Shown here one piece after another: positions 44,731 to 53,734 of a DNA stretch of 64,000 nt. Every line of letters begins with the position of its first letter. The first letter of the stretch is position 1. The position numbers and the translations under genes were made by a program. The notes under the pieces are model-generated. The model was given only the letters and a program-made list of their open reading frames with translations. It was not told the origin of the DNA and did not search any database. Source of the stretch: Streptomyces sp. SAI-135 (lineage in GTDB: Bacteria > Actinomycetota > Actinomycetes > Streptomycetales > Streptomycetaceae); contig NZ_JARXYP010000002.1 in NCBI RefSeq assembly GCF_029893805.1, forward strand, positions 5,642,001 through 5,706,000. Reading direction: 5' to 3'.

Positions 44731-45364
44731 CCTGACTCTCCAATTCCGCGTGGGACCGGTCGGGGTCGATCTCCCTGCGCCTGAACAGGCGCGGTATCTC
44801 TCTGGGCCGCAACAGCCGGGAGAACCAGTTGCGATGGTCATGGACCGTCCAGACCGCCTCGCCGACGGCTGCTGCGCTGACGAGACAGACGGCGAGCCAA
44901 CGCCACACGGAGAGCACTCCCGTGCCGGTGGGGACGAGCACGGCGGCGACACCGCAGGCAAGGAGCAAAGTGCCAGTGTTGTAAGCGATTCCGGCGCGCG
45001 CCAGCTTCTCCTCGCCCTTCCGGCAGTCCTGCCTCTGGAGCTCCAGATCGGCCGGATGGGGTTCATGTCGTCCCGTCCAGTTCTGGATCTCCTCGTAGGA
45101 GTAGATCCACTGTCGGGCGTGATAGCCGAGTTGGATGCTCAGCATGAGCGCGATCACCGCTGCCACGAGCAACAGAAGCGTGGGTCCCGCCAGCCTGATC
45201 CTCTCGGCGTCGGCGCAGACCACACCGATGAGGGAAAGCGCGCCGGCGGACAGCAGAGGCGCCGCGATGAACAGGGCTGTCTCGGTTGCCCGTATGAGCC
45301 CCAGCGGCTTGGGCCACAACACGTGTTCGTCGCGCTCGTCGCTTTTCGCCACTTGAGTGCTCAC
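44723..45364 (-). CDS. Four-helix membrane protein of unknown function
   Basis: GTG at 45364, 213 residues. Two pairs of helices: ALFIAAPLLSAGALSLIGVV with LLLLVAAVIALMLSIQLG, and GTLLLACGVAAVLVPTG with WLAVCLVSAAAVGEAVW. They flank a soluble stretch of about 55 residues (ARQWIYSYEEIQNWTGRHEPH). The layout is loosely like small transmembrane effector proteins of defence loci, but I see no defining motif. Codons such as ACT, CAA, AAA, CAT and GAA are more frequent than in nearby genes. It is the first gene of the pair with the CxxC protein. Confidence 0.7.
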   Translation of the reverse strand: MSTQVAKSDERDEHVLWPKPLGLIRATETALFIAAPLLSAGALSLIGVVCADAERIRLAGPTLLLLVAAVIALMLSIQLGYHARQWIYSYEEIQNWTGRHEPHPADLELQRQDCRKGEEKLARAGIAYNTGTLLLACGVAAVLVPTGTGVLSVWRWLAVCLVSAAAVGEAVWTVHDHRNWFSRLLRPREIPRLFRRREIDPDRSHAELESQDV

Positions 45365-45458
45365 TCGCCCCCCAGGGAACAACCATGACAGATCGGTCGA
45401 ATCGCCGAATTCGCAGTGTGGCAGATACCTGTCAGGTCGGAAACAGGGCGTACGTGAA

Positions 45459-45508
45459 CCAGAGGCCCCGTTCCTCCACCTGGTGCGGTGGGGGAACGGG
45501 GCCTCTGG
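45459..45508. terminator. Very strong hairpin terminator downstream of sdhB
   Basis: A 22-base-pair stem (45459-45480 with 45487-45508), perfect except for one G-U type pair, with a six-base loop. It lies 19 bases past the sdhB stop and upstream of the start of the divergent membrane-protein gene at 45364. In this orientation it ends the sdhCDAB transcript. The rest of the gap 45365-45458 has no clear motif and must contain the promoter for the membrane-protein gene. Confidence 0.9.
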
Positions 45509-45527
45509 ACCAGTCGTGGTGTGAGGG

Positions 45528-46307
45528 TCAGAACCGCCGAGTGATCAGCGCCCTCTTCACTTCCTGGATCGCCTTCGTGACCTCGATGCCGCGCGGGCAG
45601 GCGTCCGTGCAGTTGAAGGTCGTGCGGCAGCGCCACACGCCGTCGCGGTCGTTGAGGATCTCCAGGCGCTGCTCGCCCGCCTCGTCACGCGAGTCGAAGA
45701 TGAAGCGGTGGGCGTTGACGATGGCCGCCGGACCGAAGTACTGGCCGTCGTTCCAGAAGACCGGGCAGGAGGACGTGCAGGCCGCGCACAGGATGCACTT
45801 CGTGGTGTCGTCGAAGCGCTCGCGGTCCTCGGCCGACTGGAGGCGTTCCCGGGTCGGCTCGTTCGTGTCCTTCGTGATCAGGAAGGGCATCACGTCGCGG
45901 TACGCCTGGAAGAACGGCTCCATGTCGACCACGAGGTCCTTGAGGACCGTCAGGCCCTTGATGGGCTCGACCGTGATCGGCTTCGACGGGTTGATGTCCT
46001 TGATCAGCGTCTTGCAGGCCAGACGGTTCTTGCCGTTGATCCGCATCGCGTCCGAGCCGCAGATGCCGTGGGCGCAGGAGCGGCGGAAGGTCAGCGTGCC
46101 GTCCAGGTCCCACTTGATCTTGTGCAGCGCGTCGAGGACACGTTCCTTCGGGTCGATCTCCAGCTGGAAGTCTTCCCAGGTCGCCTCCGCCGAGACCTCC
46201 GAGTTGAAGCGGCGGATGCGGAAGGTGACCGTGATGTACGGGGAGTCGGCGAAGCCGGGCTCGGGCTGGCCGGCCGCGTCCGCCTTGTCCAGAACGGGGG
46301 TTGCCAT
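45528..46307 (-). CDS. sdhB: Succinate dehydrogenase iron-sulfur subunit
   Basis: A 259-residue complex II electron-transfer subunit on the inner face of the membrane. The [2Fe-2S] site is RSCAHGICGSDAM with a further Cys in RLACKTL. The other clusters use CILCAACTSSCP and FNCTDACPRGI. The ATG overlaps the sdhA stop by one base (TGATG). It is the last gene of sdhCDAB and is followed by the strong terminator at 45459-45508. Confidence 0.97.
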   Translation of the reverse strand: MATPVLDKADAAGQPEPGFADSPYITVTFRIRRFNSEVSAEATWEDFQLEIDPKERVLDALHKIKWDLDGTLTFRRSCAHGICGSDAMRINGKNRLACKTLIKDINPSKPITVEPIKGLTVLKDLVVDMEPFFQAYRDVMPFLITKDTNEPTRERLQSAEDRERFDDTTKCILCAACTSSCPVFWNDGQYFGPAAIVNAHRFIFDSRDEAGEQRLEILNDRDGVWRCRTTFNCTDACPRGIEVTKAIQEVKRALITRRF

Positions 46308-48061
46308 CAGTACTTACGCTCCATCGGCTGGTAGCGGGTCTGGACGACCGGCTTGTAGTCCAGGCGGACGGTCTCGGTGCCGTCGTCGCCCACCTCGCGG
46401 TACGCCATGGTGTGGCGCATGAAGTTGACGTCGTCGCGGTTCGGGTAGTCCTCGCGGTAGTGACCGCCGCGGGACTCCTTGCGGGCCAGCGCCGACACCG
46501 CCATGACCTCGGCGAGGTCGAGGAGGTTGCCGAGCTCGATGGCCTCCAGGAGGTCGGTGTTGAACCGCTTGCCCTTGTCCTGGATCGAGACGTTCAGGTA
46601 GCGCTCGCGCAGTTCCGCGATCTTCTCGACCGCCGTCTTGATGGTCTGCTCGGTGCGGAACACCATGACGTTCGCGTCCATGGTCTCCTGCAGCTCGCGC
46701 CGCAGCACCGACACGCGCTCGGTGCCGGTCGCGTTCCGCAGGCGCTCGACCTGCGCGACGACGAGCTCCGCCGGGTTCTCCGGCAGCTCGACGAAGTCGG
46801 CCTTCTGGGAGTACTCGGCGGCGGCGATGCCCGCCCGCTTGCCGAACACGTTGATGTCCAGCAGCGAGTTCGTGCCCAGACGGTTCGCTCCGTGCACCGA
46901 GACGCAGGCGACCTCGCCGGCCGCGTACAGGCCCGGGACGACCGTCGTGTTGTCCGCCAGGACCTCACCCTCGACGTTGGTCGGGATGCCGCCCATCGCG
47001 TAGTGCGCGGTGGGCTGGATCGGGATCGGGTCCGTGTACGGCTCGATGCCCAGGTAGGTGCGCGCGAACTCGGTGATGTCCGGCAGCTTGGCGTCCAGCT
47101 GCTCCGGCGGCAGGTGCGTGAGGTCGAGGTAGACGTGGTCGCCCTCGGGACCGCAGCCGCGGCCCTCACGGATCTCCGTGTAGATGGAGCGGGACACCAC
47201 GTCTCGCGAGGCGAGGTCCTTCATGACCGGCGCGTACTTCTCCATGAAGCGCTCGCCGTCCTTGTTGCGGAGGATGCCGCCCTCACCGCGGGCGCCCTCC
47301 GTCAGCAGGATGCCCATGCGCCAGATGCCGGTCGGGTGGAACTGGAAGAACTCCATGTCCTCCAGCGGCAGCCCGCGACGGTACACGGCCGCCTGGCCGT
47401 CACCGGTCAGGGTGTGCGCGTTCGACGTCACCTTGAAGAACTTGCCGCAGCCGCCGGACGCGTAGATCACGGCCTTCGCCTGGAAGACGTGGATCTCGCC
47501 GGTCGCCAGCTCGTACGCCACGACACCGGCCGACTTCTTGACGCCGTCGACCTCGGTGATCAGCTGGTCCAGGACGTAGAACTCGTTGAAGAACTCCACG
47601 CCCTCCTTGACGCAGTTCTGGTACAGCGTCTGGAGGATCATGTGGCCGGTGCGGTCGGCCGCGTAGCAGGACCGGCGGACCGGGGCCTCGCCGTGGTTGC
47701 GGGAGTGCCCGCCGAACCGGCGCTGGTCGATCGTGCCGTTGGGCGTGCGGTTGAACGGCAGGCCCATCTTCTCCAGGTCGAGGACCGAGTCGATGGCCTC
47801 CTTCGCCAGGATCTCGGCGGCGTCCTGGTCGACCAGGTAGTCACCGCCCTTGACCGTGTCGAAGGTGTGCCACTCCCAGTTGTCCTCCTCCACGTTGGCC
47901 AGCGCCGCGGCCATGCCGCCCTGCGCGGCACCCGTGTGGGAGCGGGTGGGGTAGAGCTTGGTCAGCACGGCGGTACGGCTGCGCTTCGTCGACTCGATCG
48001 CGGCGCGCATGCCGGCGCCGCCCGCGCCGACGATGACGGTGTCGTACTTGTGGATCTTCAT
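46307..48061 (-). CDS. sdhA: Succinate dehydrogenase flavoprotein subunit
   Basis: A 584-residue flavoprotein oxidising succinate to fumarate. It has the FAD Rossmann motif [13 protein letters not shown], the covalent-FAD histidine region [12 protein letters not shown], and substrate residues in [16 protein letters not shown] and HGANRLG. Length and motifs fit the four-subunit E. coli-type enzyme. It follows sdhD after 22 bases and is coupled to sdhB. Confidence 0.97.
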   Translation of the reverse strand: MKIHKYDTVIVGAGGAGMRAAIESTKRSRTAVLTKLYPTRSHTGAAQGGMAAALANVEEDNWEWHTFDTVKGGDYLVDQDAAEILAKEAIDSVLDLEKMGLPFNRTPNGTIDQRRFGGHSRNHGEAPVRRSCYAADRTGHMILQTLYQNCVKEGVEFFNEFYVLDQLITEVDGVKKSAGVVAYELATGEIHVFQAKAVIYASGGCGKFFKVTSNAHTLTGDGQAAVYRRGLPLEDMEFFQFHPTGIWRMGILLTEGARGEGGILRNKDGERFMEKYAPVMKDLASRDVVSRSIYTEIREGRGCGPEGDHVYLDLTHLPPEQLDAKLPDITEFARTYLGIEPYTDPIPIQPTAHYAMGGIPTNVEGEVLADNTTVVPGLYAAGEVACVSVHGANRLGTNSLLDINVFGKRAGIAAAEYSQKADFVELPENPAELVVAQVERLRNATGTERVSVLRRELQETMDANVMVFRTEQTIKTAVEKIAELRERYLNVSIQDKGKRFNTDLLEAIELGNLLDLAEVMAVSALARKESRGGHYREDYPNRDDVNFMRHTMAYREVGDDGTETVRLDYKPVVQTRYQPMERKY

Positions 48062-48083
48062 CAGGAATTCCTCAGCCCCGTGC

Positions 48084-48566
48084 CTAGCGGATGTTCGGGT
48101 CGAAGGTGAAGATCACCAGCGTGCCCAGCAGGATGGTGAACACCGTGGCGGTGTAGAGCAGGCCCTTGAGCCACAGCCGGGTGTTCGGGCGCTCCGCGTA
48201 GTCGTTGATGATCGTGCGCAGGCCGTTGGCGCCGTGCAGCATCGCCAGCCACAGCATCATCAGGTCCCAGACCTGCCAGAACGGGGACGCCCAGCGGCCG
48301 GCCACGAAGGCGAAGCCGATCTTCGAGACGCCGCCGTCCAGCACCAGCTGGATCAGCAGGTGGCCGATGACCAGGACGACCAGCACGACACCCGACAGGC
48401 GCATGAAGAGCCACGCGGCCATCTCGAAGTTGCCGCGGGTCGAGCGGGGGGTCTTCTTGGTGCGCTTGCGCGGGGCCTCGATCAGGGGCGCCGGGTTGTC
48501 GACGCCGTAGCCGGAGTCGCCCTCGACGGGGCCGATTCCGGAAGCGGTGGTTTCAGTGGTCGCCAT
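48084..48566 (-). CDS. sdhD: Succinate dehydrogenase membrane anchor subunit
   Basis: A 160-residue protein with a soluble, charged N-terminus and three transmembrane helices ([63 protein letters not shown]). The histidines in IGHLL and LHGANGL are candidate heme and quinone-site residues. Five bases separate it from sdhC. Assignment rests on position and topology as well as sequence. Confidence 0.93.
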   Translation of the reverse strand: MATTETTASGIGPVEGDSGYGVDNPAPLIEAPRKRTKKTPRSTRGNFEMAAWLFMRLSGVVLVVLVIGHLLIQLVLDGGVSKIGFAFVAGRWASPFWQVWDLMMLWLAMLHGANGLRTIINDYAERPNTRLWLKGLLYTATVFTILLGTLVIFTFDPNIR

Positions 48567-48571
48567 CGGTA

Positions 48572-48952
48572 TCAGCTCCCGAACAGTTCACGAGCGGCGT
48601 GGCCGAGGACGGGGTAGATCGCCCCGATCATGAGCACGACCCACAGGCCCACGACGGACCAGAGCATCTGCTTCTGGTAGCGCGGGCCCTTCGACCAGAA
48701 GTCGACGGCGATGACGCGCAGGCCGTTGAGCGCGTGGAAGAGGATGGCGGCCACCAGGCCGTACTCCAGGCACGCGACGAGCGGGGTCTTGTACGTGGCT
48801 ACGACCTTGTCGTAGTCCTCGGGTGAGACACGGACGAGAGCGGTGTCCAGCACGTGAACGAACAGGAAGAAGAAGATGAGGACGCCGGTGACTCGATGAG
48901 CCACCCAGGACCACATTCCTTCCCGGCCGCGGTACAGCGTTCCAGCCGGCAC
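48572..48952 (-). CDS. sdhC: Succinate dehydrogenase cytochrome b556 subunit
   Basis: A 126-residue anchor with three helices. The family signature SWVAHRVTGVLIFFFLFVHVLD includes the heme-region histidines, and LFHALNGLRVI follows in helix 2. GTG at 48952 has CCGGAGGG upstream. First gene of the operon. The 189-base gap to the OHCU decarboxylase (48953-49141) must hold the sdh promoter; I see candidates such as TACGAT near the 5' end of the gap but no certain one. Confidence 0.94.
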   Translation of the reverse strand: MPAGTLYRGREGMWSWVAHRVTGVLIFFFLFVHVLDTALVRVSPEDYDKVVATYKTPLVACLEYGLVAAILFHALNGLRVIAVDFWSKGPRYQKQMLWSVVGLWVVLMIGAIYPVLGHAARELFGS

Positions 48953-49141
48953 GGAAGTCCCTCCGGGAGCGGGGTATCGGGGCCTGCCGGCTTGTGCTGT
49001 CGGTCGGGCCCGGCCGGGTACGGTCCACCGGCCCCCAGCATCGTAGCGACGTGTTGTCGGAACGCTTACGCCGGGCCTATCTGTGTGATCAAAGTGGCAC
49101 GCAGATGGGGGAACCGGGCGGCTAATGCGGTGGGGTGTCCG

Positions 49142-49678
49142 TTATGCGCCGGGTGCGGGCTCGTGATGGCCGGTGGCGCCCCTGAGGGAGGACACCAGGC
49201 GCCCCCTCGCCATGCGGCGGAGTTCCTCTGCCGCCACCACCCGCTCTTCCTCCGGATCGTTTGTCAATCGTGACCGGATGCCCGCCAGCACATGGTCCAG
49301 GACCTCGTCGGCGGGCAGGCCGTCCAGGCAGATGACGAAGGCGTGCCCGAAGCGGGACTCGTAGGCCGCGTGGGCCGCGTTCAGGGCCATCTGCGCCGCC
49401 GAGTAGGCCCCGTCCGGCAGGACCGGCAGGGTCTCGGCCGCGAGGGCCTCGGAGAGATCCGACACGGTCAGGTCGTACGCCGCCTCGTCCGAGGCCGCGA
49501 GGAGCGCCTCCACGGTCGGGTAGGGGCGGTGCGCCGCGATGCGCTCGGCCCAGCGGAGGCTGCGCAGGCAGTCCAGGAGGAGGCCCCGGGCCTCGGCGGC
49601 GGGGGCGATGTTGAAGGCGTCCAGGACCGTGGGCAGGGACGGTATGGCCACTCGGCCGGGAGTATGTGTGGGCGTCAC
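49142..49678 (-). CDS. uraD: OHCU decarboxylase (purine/urate degradation)
   Basis: A 178-residue helical protein of the 2-oxo-4-hydroxy-4-carboxy-5-ureidoimidazoline decarboxylase family, the last step turning oxidised urate into (S)-allantoin. The conserved histidine is in ERIAAHRPYPT, and AAYESRFGHAFVICLDG is the second family block. GTG at 49678. It lies alone here, apart from the other urate genes, and upstream of sdhC in the same direction. The usual HPRIG-like motif is replaced by AHRPYP, so activity is likely but not certain. Confidence 0.85.
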   Translation of the reverse strand: MTPTHTPGRVAIPSLPTVLDAFNIAPAAEARGLLLDCLRSLRWAERIAAHRPYPTVEALLAASDEAAYDLTVSDLSEALAAETLPVLPDGAYSAAQMALNAAHAAYESRFGHAFVICLDGLPADEVLDHVLAGIRSRLTNDPEEERVVAAEELRRMARGRLVSSLRGATGHHEPAPGA

Positions 49679-49728
49679 GTGTGTTTCGACAGGGGAAGCT
49701 GTGAGCGGTGTGACTCAACGTTATCGAG

Positions 49729-49744
49729 AGTGGACATGACCTGT
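49729..49744. promoter_or_regulatory. Possible DasR-responsive element before the hexosaminidase gene
   Basis: AGTGGACATGACCTGT matches the DasR site consensus AGTGGTCTAGACCACT at 11 of 16 positions. It lies 90 bases before the GH20 gene. DasR is the GlcNAc-responsive regulator that controls chitin and N-acetylglucosamine genes in Streptomyces, so the location is sensible. The match is weak, hence low confidence. The remainder of 49679-49833 shows no other motif. Confidence 0.35.
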
Positions 49745-49833
49745 CCGACGGATGCCCGAATTTCACCCGCACGGGAGAGTTTCGGAACGTGTGGTGGACA
49801 CGGCCCCCGCTCTTGAGGCCCTAGGTTGACGAT

Positions 49834-51492
49834 GTGAGCCAGCACAGGAAACGACCGGAGAAGCAGGCACGGGGGCTGATCGCGGGGGCGGTCGCCGTCA
49901 CCGTGGCGGCCGGAGTGGGTCTCGGGCTGTGGGCGGGCGGCGACGGCGACCCGGCGGGATCGGCCAGTTCCGAGTCCCGGGCCCAGTCACCCGCGGGCGG
50001 CCGGGCGGAGGGCTCCCCAGGGCCCTCGAAGGCCCCGAGTCCGGCCCCCAGCCCCACCCGGTCCTACCCTCTGTCCACCACTCCCCGCACCATCCCCGCC
50101 GTGCGCGCCCACACCCCGGCGCGCGGCCCCGGCTGGCGTCCCGCCTCCGGCCTGCGCGTGGTCGTGAACGACGCCGACCTGGCCGACGAGGGGCGCCTGC
50201 TCGCCGGTGAGCTGGGGCTGAGGTACGCCGGGCAGAAGGACGACGTACGCGCCGGGGACGTACGGCTCACGCTCAACGACGACGAGGGCGCGGACCCGGA
50301 GTCGTACCGCATGACCGTGCGCGGCGGGCGGGTCGCCATCAGCGCGCCGGACGACGCGGGCGTGTTCTACGGGACCCGCACGCTCAAGCAGGAGGTGCAC
50401 GGCGGCGGTACGGCACCGGAGGGCGTCGTGCGCGACGAGCCCGCCAAGCCGGTGCGCGGGCTGATGCTGGACATCGCGCGCAAGCCGTTCACGGCCGGGT
50501 GGATCGAGGACCGGGTGCGCGAGCTCGGTGATCTGAAGTACAACGAGCTCGGGCTCCACTTCTCCGACGACCAGGGCTTCCGGATCCAGTCCGACACGCA
50601 CCCCGAGATCGTGTCCCGCACGTATCTGACGAAGGCGCAGGTCAGGAAGATCATCGCGCTCGCGGCGCAGCGGCACATCACCGTCGTGCCGGAGATCGAC
50701 TCGCCCGGTCACCTGGGCGCGGTCATCGCCGCGCACCCCGAGCTCCAGTTGCGCAGTGCGGCGGGCAACGCGCCGCAGGGAGCCGTGGACATCTCCAAGC
50801 CCGCGGCCGCCGAAATCGTGGACGACCTGCTGAACGAGTACGCCGAGCTGTTCCCCGGTGCCGACTGGCATCTCGGTGGCGACGAGTACCGCGCGCTGAT
50901 GGTGTCCAGTCCGGCGACGACCTACCCCCAGCTCGCCGCCGCCGCCCGGAAGGCCTACGGCTCCGGCGGCACCGTCGCCGACCTGACCACGGGCTGGCTC
51001 AACGACCGCGCCCGCACCGTCCGCGCCCACGGCAAGACCCCGCGCGCGTGGAACGACGGCTTCTTCCGGGGCACGTCCGTCCAGCCGGGCAAGGACATCC
51101 AGGCCGGGTACTGGACCGGCAAGGAGATCGGCGCCCGGCAGCCCGTGGAGTACCTGAGCACGGGCCGCAAGGTCATCAACTACAACGACAAGCTGCTCTA
51201 CTACGTCCTCGGGCAGCCCAACCAGTTCTACTACCCGACGGGGCAGCGGATCTACGAGGAGTGGACCCCCCGGGTCCTGCGCGGCACCACGGCCGTCCCC
51301 TCGAAGTACGACGACCAGATCCTCGGCGGGTCGTTCGCGGTGTGGGGCGACTTCCCGAACGCGCAGACGCAGGCCCAGGTCGCCGCGGGCATCCGGATGC
51401 CGCTGCGGGCGACCGCGCAGAAGCTGTGGGACCCGCGACAGCCCGCCCTGACCTGGACGCGCTTCAAGGAGCTGGCGGACCGGCTGAGCTGA
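49834..51492 (+). CDS. Beta-N-acetylhexosaminidase, GH20, membrane anchored
   Basis: A 552-residue enzyme releasing terminal N-acetylhexosamine from chitin fragments or glycans outside the cell. It has an N-terminal anchor (GLIAGAVAVTVAAGVGLGLWA), a Ser/Pro/Ala-rich linker to about 90, a GH20b-like domain, then the GH20 barrel. The catalytic Asp-Glu pair is in WHLGGDEY. Other family motifs are RGLMLDIARKPF, HFSDDQGFRI and PEIDSPGH. Start is GTG at 49834. A strong terminator hairpin follows at 51564-51610. Confidence 0.93.
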   Translation: MSQHRKRPEKQARGLIAGAVAVTVAAGVGLGLWAGGDGDPAGSASSESRAQSPAGGRAEGSPGPSKAPSPAPSPTRSYPLSTTPRTIPAVRAHTPARGPGWRPASGLRVVVNDADLADEGRLLAGELGLRYAGQKDDVRAGDVRLTLNDDEGADPESYRMTVRGGRVAISAPDDAGVFYGTRTLKQEVHGGGTAPEGVVRDEPAKPVRGLMLDIARKPFTAGWIEDRVRELGDLKYNELGLHFSDDQGFRIQSDTHPEIVSRTYLTKAQVRKIIALAAQRHITVVPEIDSPGHLGAVIAAHPELQLRSAAGNAPQGAVDISKPAAAEIVDDLLNEYAELFPGADWHLGGDEYRALMVSSPATTYPQLAAAARKAYGSGGTVADLTTGWLNDRARTVRAHGKTPRAWNDGFFRGTSVQPGKDIQAGYWTGKEIGARQPVEYLSTGRKVINYNDKLLYYVLGQPNQFYYPTGQRIYEEWTPRVLRGTTAVPSKYDDQILGGSFAVWGDFPNAQTQAQVAAGIRMPLRATAQKLWDPRQPALTWTRFKELADRLS

Positions 51493-51563
51493 GGAACAGG
51501 GGATTCCCTGTGGACGTACGGGGCCGCCGAACCGTATGTTCCGCATGCTGCGCGTGAGGCTTC

Positions 51564-51610
51564 GGGGAGAACTCCGCGCGGTCTGCTGATCATCCACCGG
51601 AGTTCTCCCC
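51564..51610. terminator. Hairpin terminator after the hexosaminidase gene
   Basis: GGGGAGAACTCCG (51564-51576) pairs perfectly with CGGAGTTCTCCCC (51598-51610) around a 21-base loop. It lies 72 bases past the GH20 stop and 20 bases before the next start, so it could end the first transcript or fold in the leader of the second. Confidence 0.8.
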
Positions 51611-51630
51611 GTCATCGGGGGGACCTCACC

Positions 51631-52395
51631 ATGCTCTGCACGCGCTGCCACCACTTCGAAGCGGCACCGGACGGCGTCCTGTGCAGTCAGTGCGCCGCGG
51701 CGCCCGCGTTCCAGGCCCCGCCGGCCGGTGCCCCGAAAGCCTGGCTGCGCTCGCCGGTCGGGCTCGGACGCGCCACCGCGGTGCTGCTCGCGGTGACCGC
51801 GGCCGTCGACGCGTTCGCCGTCGGGGCGGACTTCCTGGAGTACGACGTCACGGGCGACCTCGCCGGGGGCGCGTTCGGGGACGCCGTCCTGGACCGGGCC
51901 GACCTGGCGGACACGCTCACCGCCGTGGCCGCCTCCGCGCAGGCCGCCGTGCTGCTGGCCTGCGCCGTCGTCTTCGTGATCTGGCTCTGGCGGGTACGGG
52001 TCAACGCCGAGGTGTTCGCCCCGGACGGGCACCGCAAGGCGCGCGGCTGGGTCATCGCGGGCTGGGTCGTGCCGTTCGTGAGTGTCTGGTACCCGCGCCG
52101 GGTCGTGCTGGACGTCTGGGACGCGAGCAGCCCGGAGGGCCAGCGCGAGGGGCACGCGCTGGTCAACGTCTGGTGGACGCTGTGGCTCCTGACGAACGTG
52201 GTCGGGCGGTTCCTGGCCGGCATGGCCGGGGAGGCCGACTCCCCGCAGGAGATCCACGACGCGATGGCGCAGATGATGTTCGCCGACGGCGTCGACCTGG
52301 TCGCCGCGCTGGTCGCCGCCGCGCTCGTGCTGCGACTGACCCGGATGCAGGACGAGAAGGCCCGCCGGGGACCGGCGGTACCCGCCGCCGTGTGA
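51631..52395 (+). CDS. DUF4328 membrane protein with N-terminal zinc ribbon
   Basis: A 254-residue protein. Four cysteines at the start (LCTRCHHF and LCSQCAAA) form a probable zinc ribbon. Then come four transmembrane helices: TAVLLAVTAAVDAFAVGADF, AVLLACAVVFVIWLWRVRVNAEVF, a helix after GWVIAGWVVPFVSVWYPRRVV, and VDLVAALVAAALVLRL. The GWVIAGWVVPFVSVWYPRRVV block is the DUF4328 hallmark. Function unknown; membrane-located. Confidence 0.85.
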   Translation: MLCTRCHHFEAAPDGVLCSQCAAAPAFQAPPAGAPKAWLRSPVGLGRATAVLLAVTAAVDAFAVGADFLEYDVTGDLAGGAFGDAVLDRADLADTLTAVAASAQAAVLLACAVVFVIWLWRVRVNAEVFAPDGHRKARGWVIAGWVVPFVSVWYPRRVVLDVWDASSPEGQREGHALVNVWWTLWLLTNVVGRFLAGMAGEADSPQEIHDAMAQMMFADGVDLVAALVAAALVLRLTRMQDEKARRGPAVPAAV

Positions 52396-52480
52396 CGGAT
52401 TTGGTCCGTCCTGCTGCGAACTGCCGTACGAATGTGGTGTATTCGGGCCCGAACCGTACCGAGCAGCCGGGGGGACCGGG

Positions 52481-52984
52481 ATGGGCTACTGGGGTTACTT
52501 CGTCGTCGGCCGCGCGGAGCGGCCGCTCGCCGGGCTGGACGCGCTGGCCGGCGCCGAGGGCATGGTCCTGCGCGAGTCGGCGCCCGGCGGATGGCAGGTC
52601 TGGGAGTACGCGAGCAGCGAGGGCGACGTCGGGAACATGAACGCCCTCGCCCTGGAGACCGGTTCGCCCGCGCTCTTCGGATACGTCATGGACAGCGCGT
52701 CGGTGGCGGTGGAGGCGGCGGGACCGGAGAGCGGGGCCTGGACGACCTGTCTGGCCCGCGCCGCCATGGCCACGTACATCGGGGGCGGCGAGGAAGGGCT
52801 GACCGTGGACGACTACTTCCTCGAACCCCGGGACGCGGCCGCGCGGGCCGTCGCCTGGGCCGGGGAGGCCGGGCACGAGGTGGCCGAGGAGCCGCTGCTC
52901 GACGTACTGAACTCCGAACCCGACCCATTGGCCGAAAACCTCTTCTTCCGTATGCTCGACCGGCTCGGTGTGGTGCCCCTGTGA
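52481..52984 (+). CDS. Hypothetical protein, 167 residues
   Basis: Soluble acidic protein beginning MGYWGYFVVGRAERPL, with WQVWEYASSEGDVGNM and a C-terminal helical end (DVLNSEPDPLAENLFFRMLDRLGVV). The ATG follows GGGGGGACCGGG. No domain is recognised. GC-rich codon usage fits a real gene. It is followed 76 bases later by another unknown gene in the same direction. Confidence 0.75.
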   Translation: MGYWGYFVVGRAERPLAGLDALAGAEGMVLRESAPGGWQVWEYASSEGDVGNMNALALETGSPALFGYVMDSASVAVEAAGPESGAWTTCLARAAMATYIGGGEEGLTVDDYFLEPRDAAARAVAWAGEAGHEVAEEPLLDVLNSEPDPLAENLFFRMLDRLGVVPL

Positions 52985-53060
52985 CACTCCCGGGCCGTCG
53001 CGCGCAGTAAGGGGAAGTGCGGGTTCCGTTAGGGAACACCGCTCGGCGAGGGAGGCGTGG

Positions 53061-53666
53061 ATGAGTCTGGTGGAGCTGATCGGCCAGGCCGACGAACGCG
53101 GACTGGCCGCCAGCGGGTTGGCTTGTTTGGATCGGTGCGTACCGCTGCTCGGTGGCGACGACGAGGTTCTCCGGCCCCTGTGGGCCGGCCTCGCGGACGA
53201 CGCCGGGGCCGAGGAGTGGGGCGAACGGCTGGAGCAGGTGCGGGGGAAGCTGGGCGGGGACGGGGAGTTCGGGGGAGCTGGTTCCGGTTCGGACTCGGAC
53301 TCGGGTTCGGGTTCGGGTGAGGACGAGGCCGTGCTGCTGGCCCGCCGCATGCTCGCCGCCGCGCCGACGGAGCGGTCCGCCGCCGGAGTGCGGGTGTGGG
53401 CCGACGCCTGTTCGGTCGCCGCGCTCCAGATCCACCGGCTGCTCGACCCCCTGAAGGACACCGGCGACTCGGTCGACGCCCGCCGCGAGGGCCGTACGGA
53501 GGGCATGTCCCCCCTCGTCGCCGCCGAACTGCGCCGCCAGATCACCGTCCTGGAGCTTGTCGCCGGCCACGGGACGGCGGGTCTGCGCCCGGCCCTGGAG
53601 GTCTCGACGGAGGGCCGCCGGGTGCTGCGCGCGGTGGTGTCCCGCAGGAGCCGCCGGCAGGGGTGA
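53061..53666 (+). CDS. Hypothetical protein with Ser/Gly/Asp low-complexity linker
   Basis: ATG at 53061 after GGGAGGCGTGG; 201 residues. Helical N-terminal part (GLACLDRCVPLLGGDDEVLRPLWAGLADDAG), a GSGSDSDSGSGSGED linker at about 73-88, then a helical C-terminal part (DEAVLLARRMLAAAPTERSAAGVRVWADACSVAALQIHRLLD). No known family. The two genes 52481 and 53061 may be co-transcribed. Function unknown. Confidence 0.75.
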   Translation: MSLVELIGQADERGLAASGLACLDRCVPLLGGDDEVLRPLWAGLADDAGAEEWGERLEQVRGKLGGDGEFGGAGSGSDSDSGSGSGEDEAVLLARRMLAAAPTERSAAGVRVWADACSVAALQIHRLLDPLKDTGDSVDARREGRTEGMSPLVAAELRRQITVLELVAGHGTAGLRPALEVSTEGRRVLRAVVSRRSRRQG

Positions 53667-53734
53667 GGAGCGGCGGTTCAGTGCCGTAGCGGCTCAGTGG
53701 TGCGGTGGGCCCAGTGATGCAGTGGCGTAGCGGC

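Noticed and set aside
42346-45364. Pycsar or CBASS type defence operon
   Set aside because: Membrane proteins are loosely similar in layout to effectors, but no cyclase or other sensor gene is present.
46301-48109. 602-codon open frame antisense to sdhA
   Set aside because: Shadow frame of a certain gene; composition is Val/Arg/Asp/Leu low complexity.
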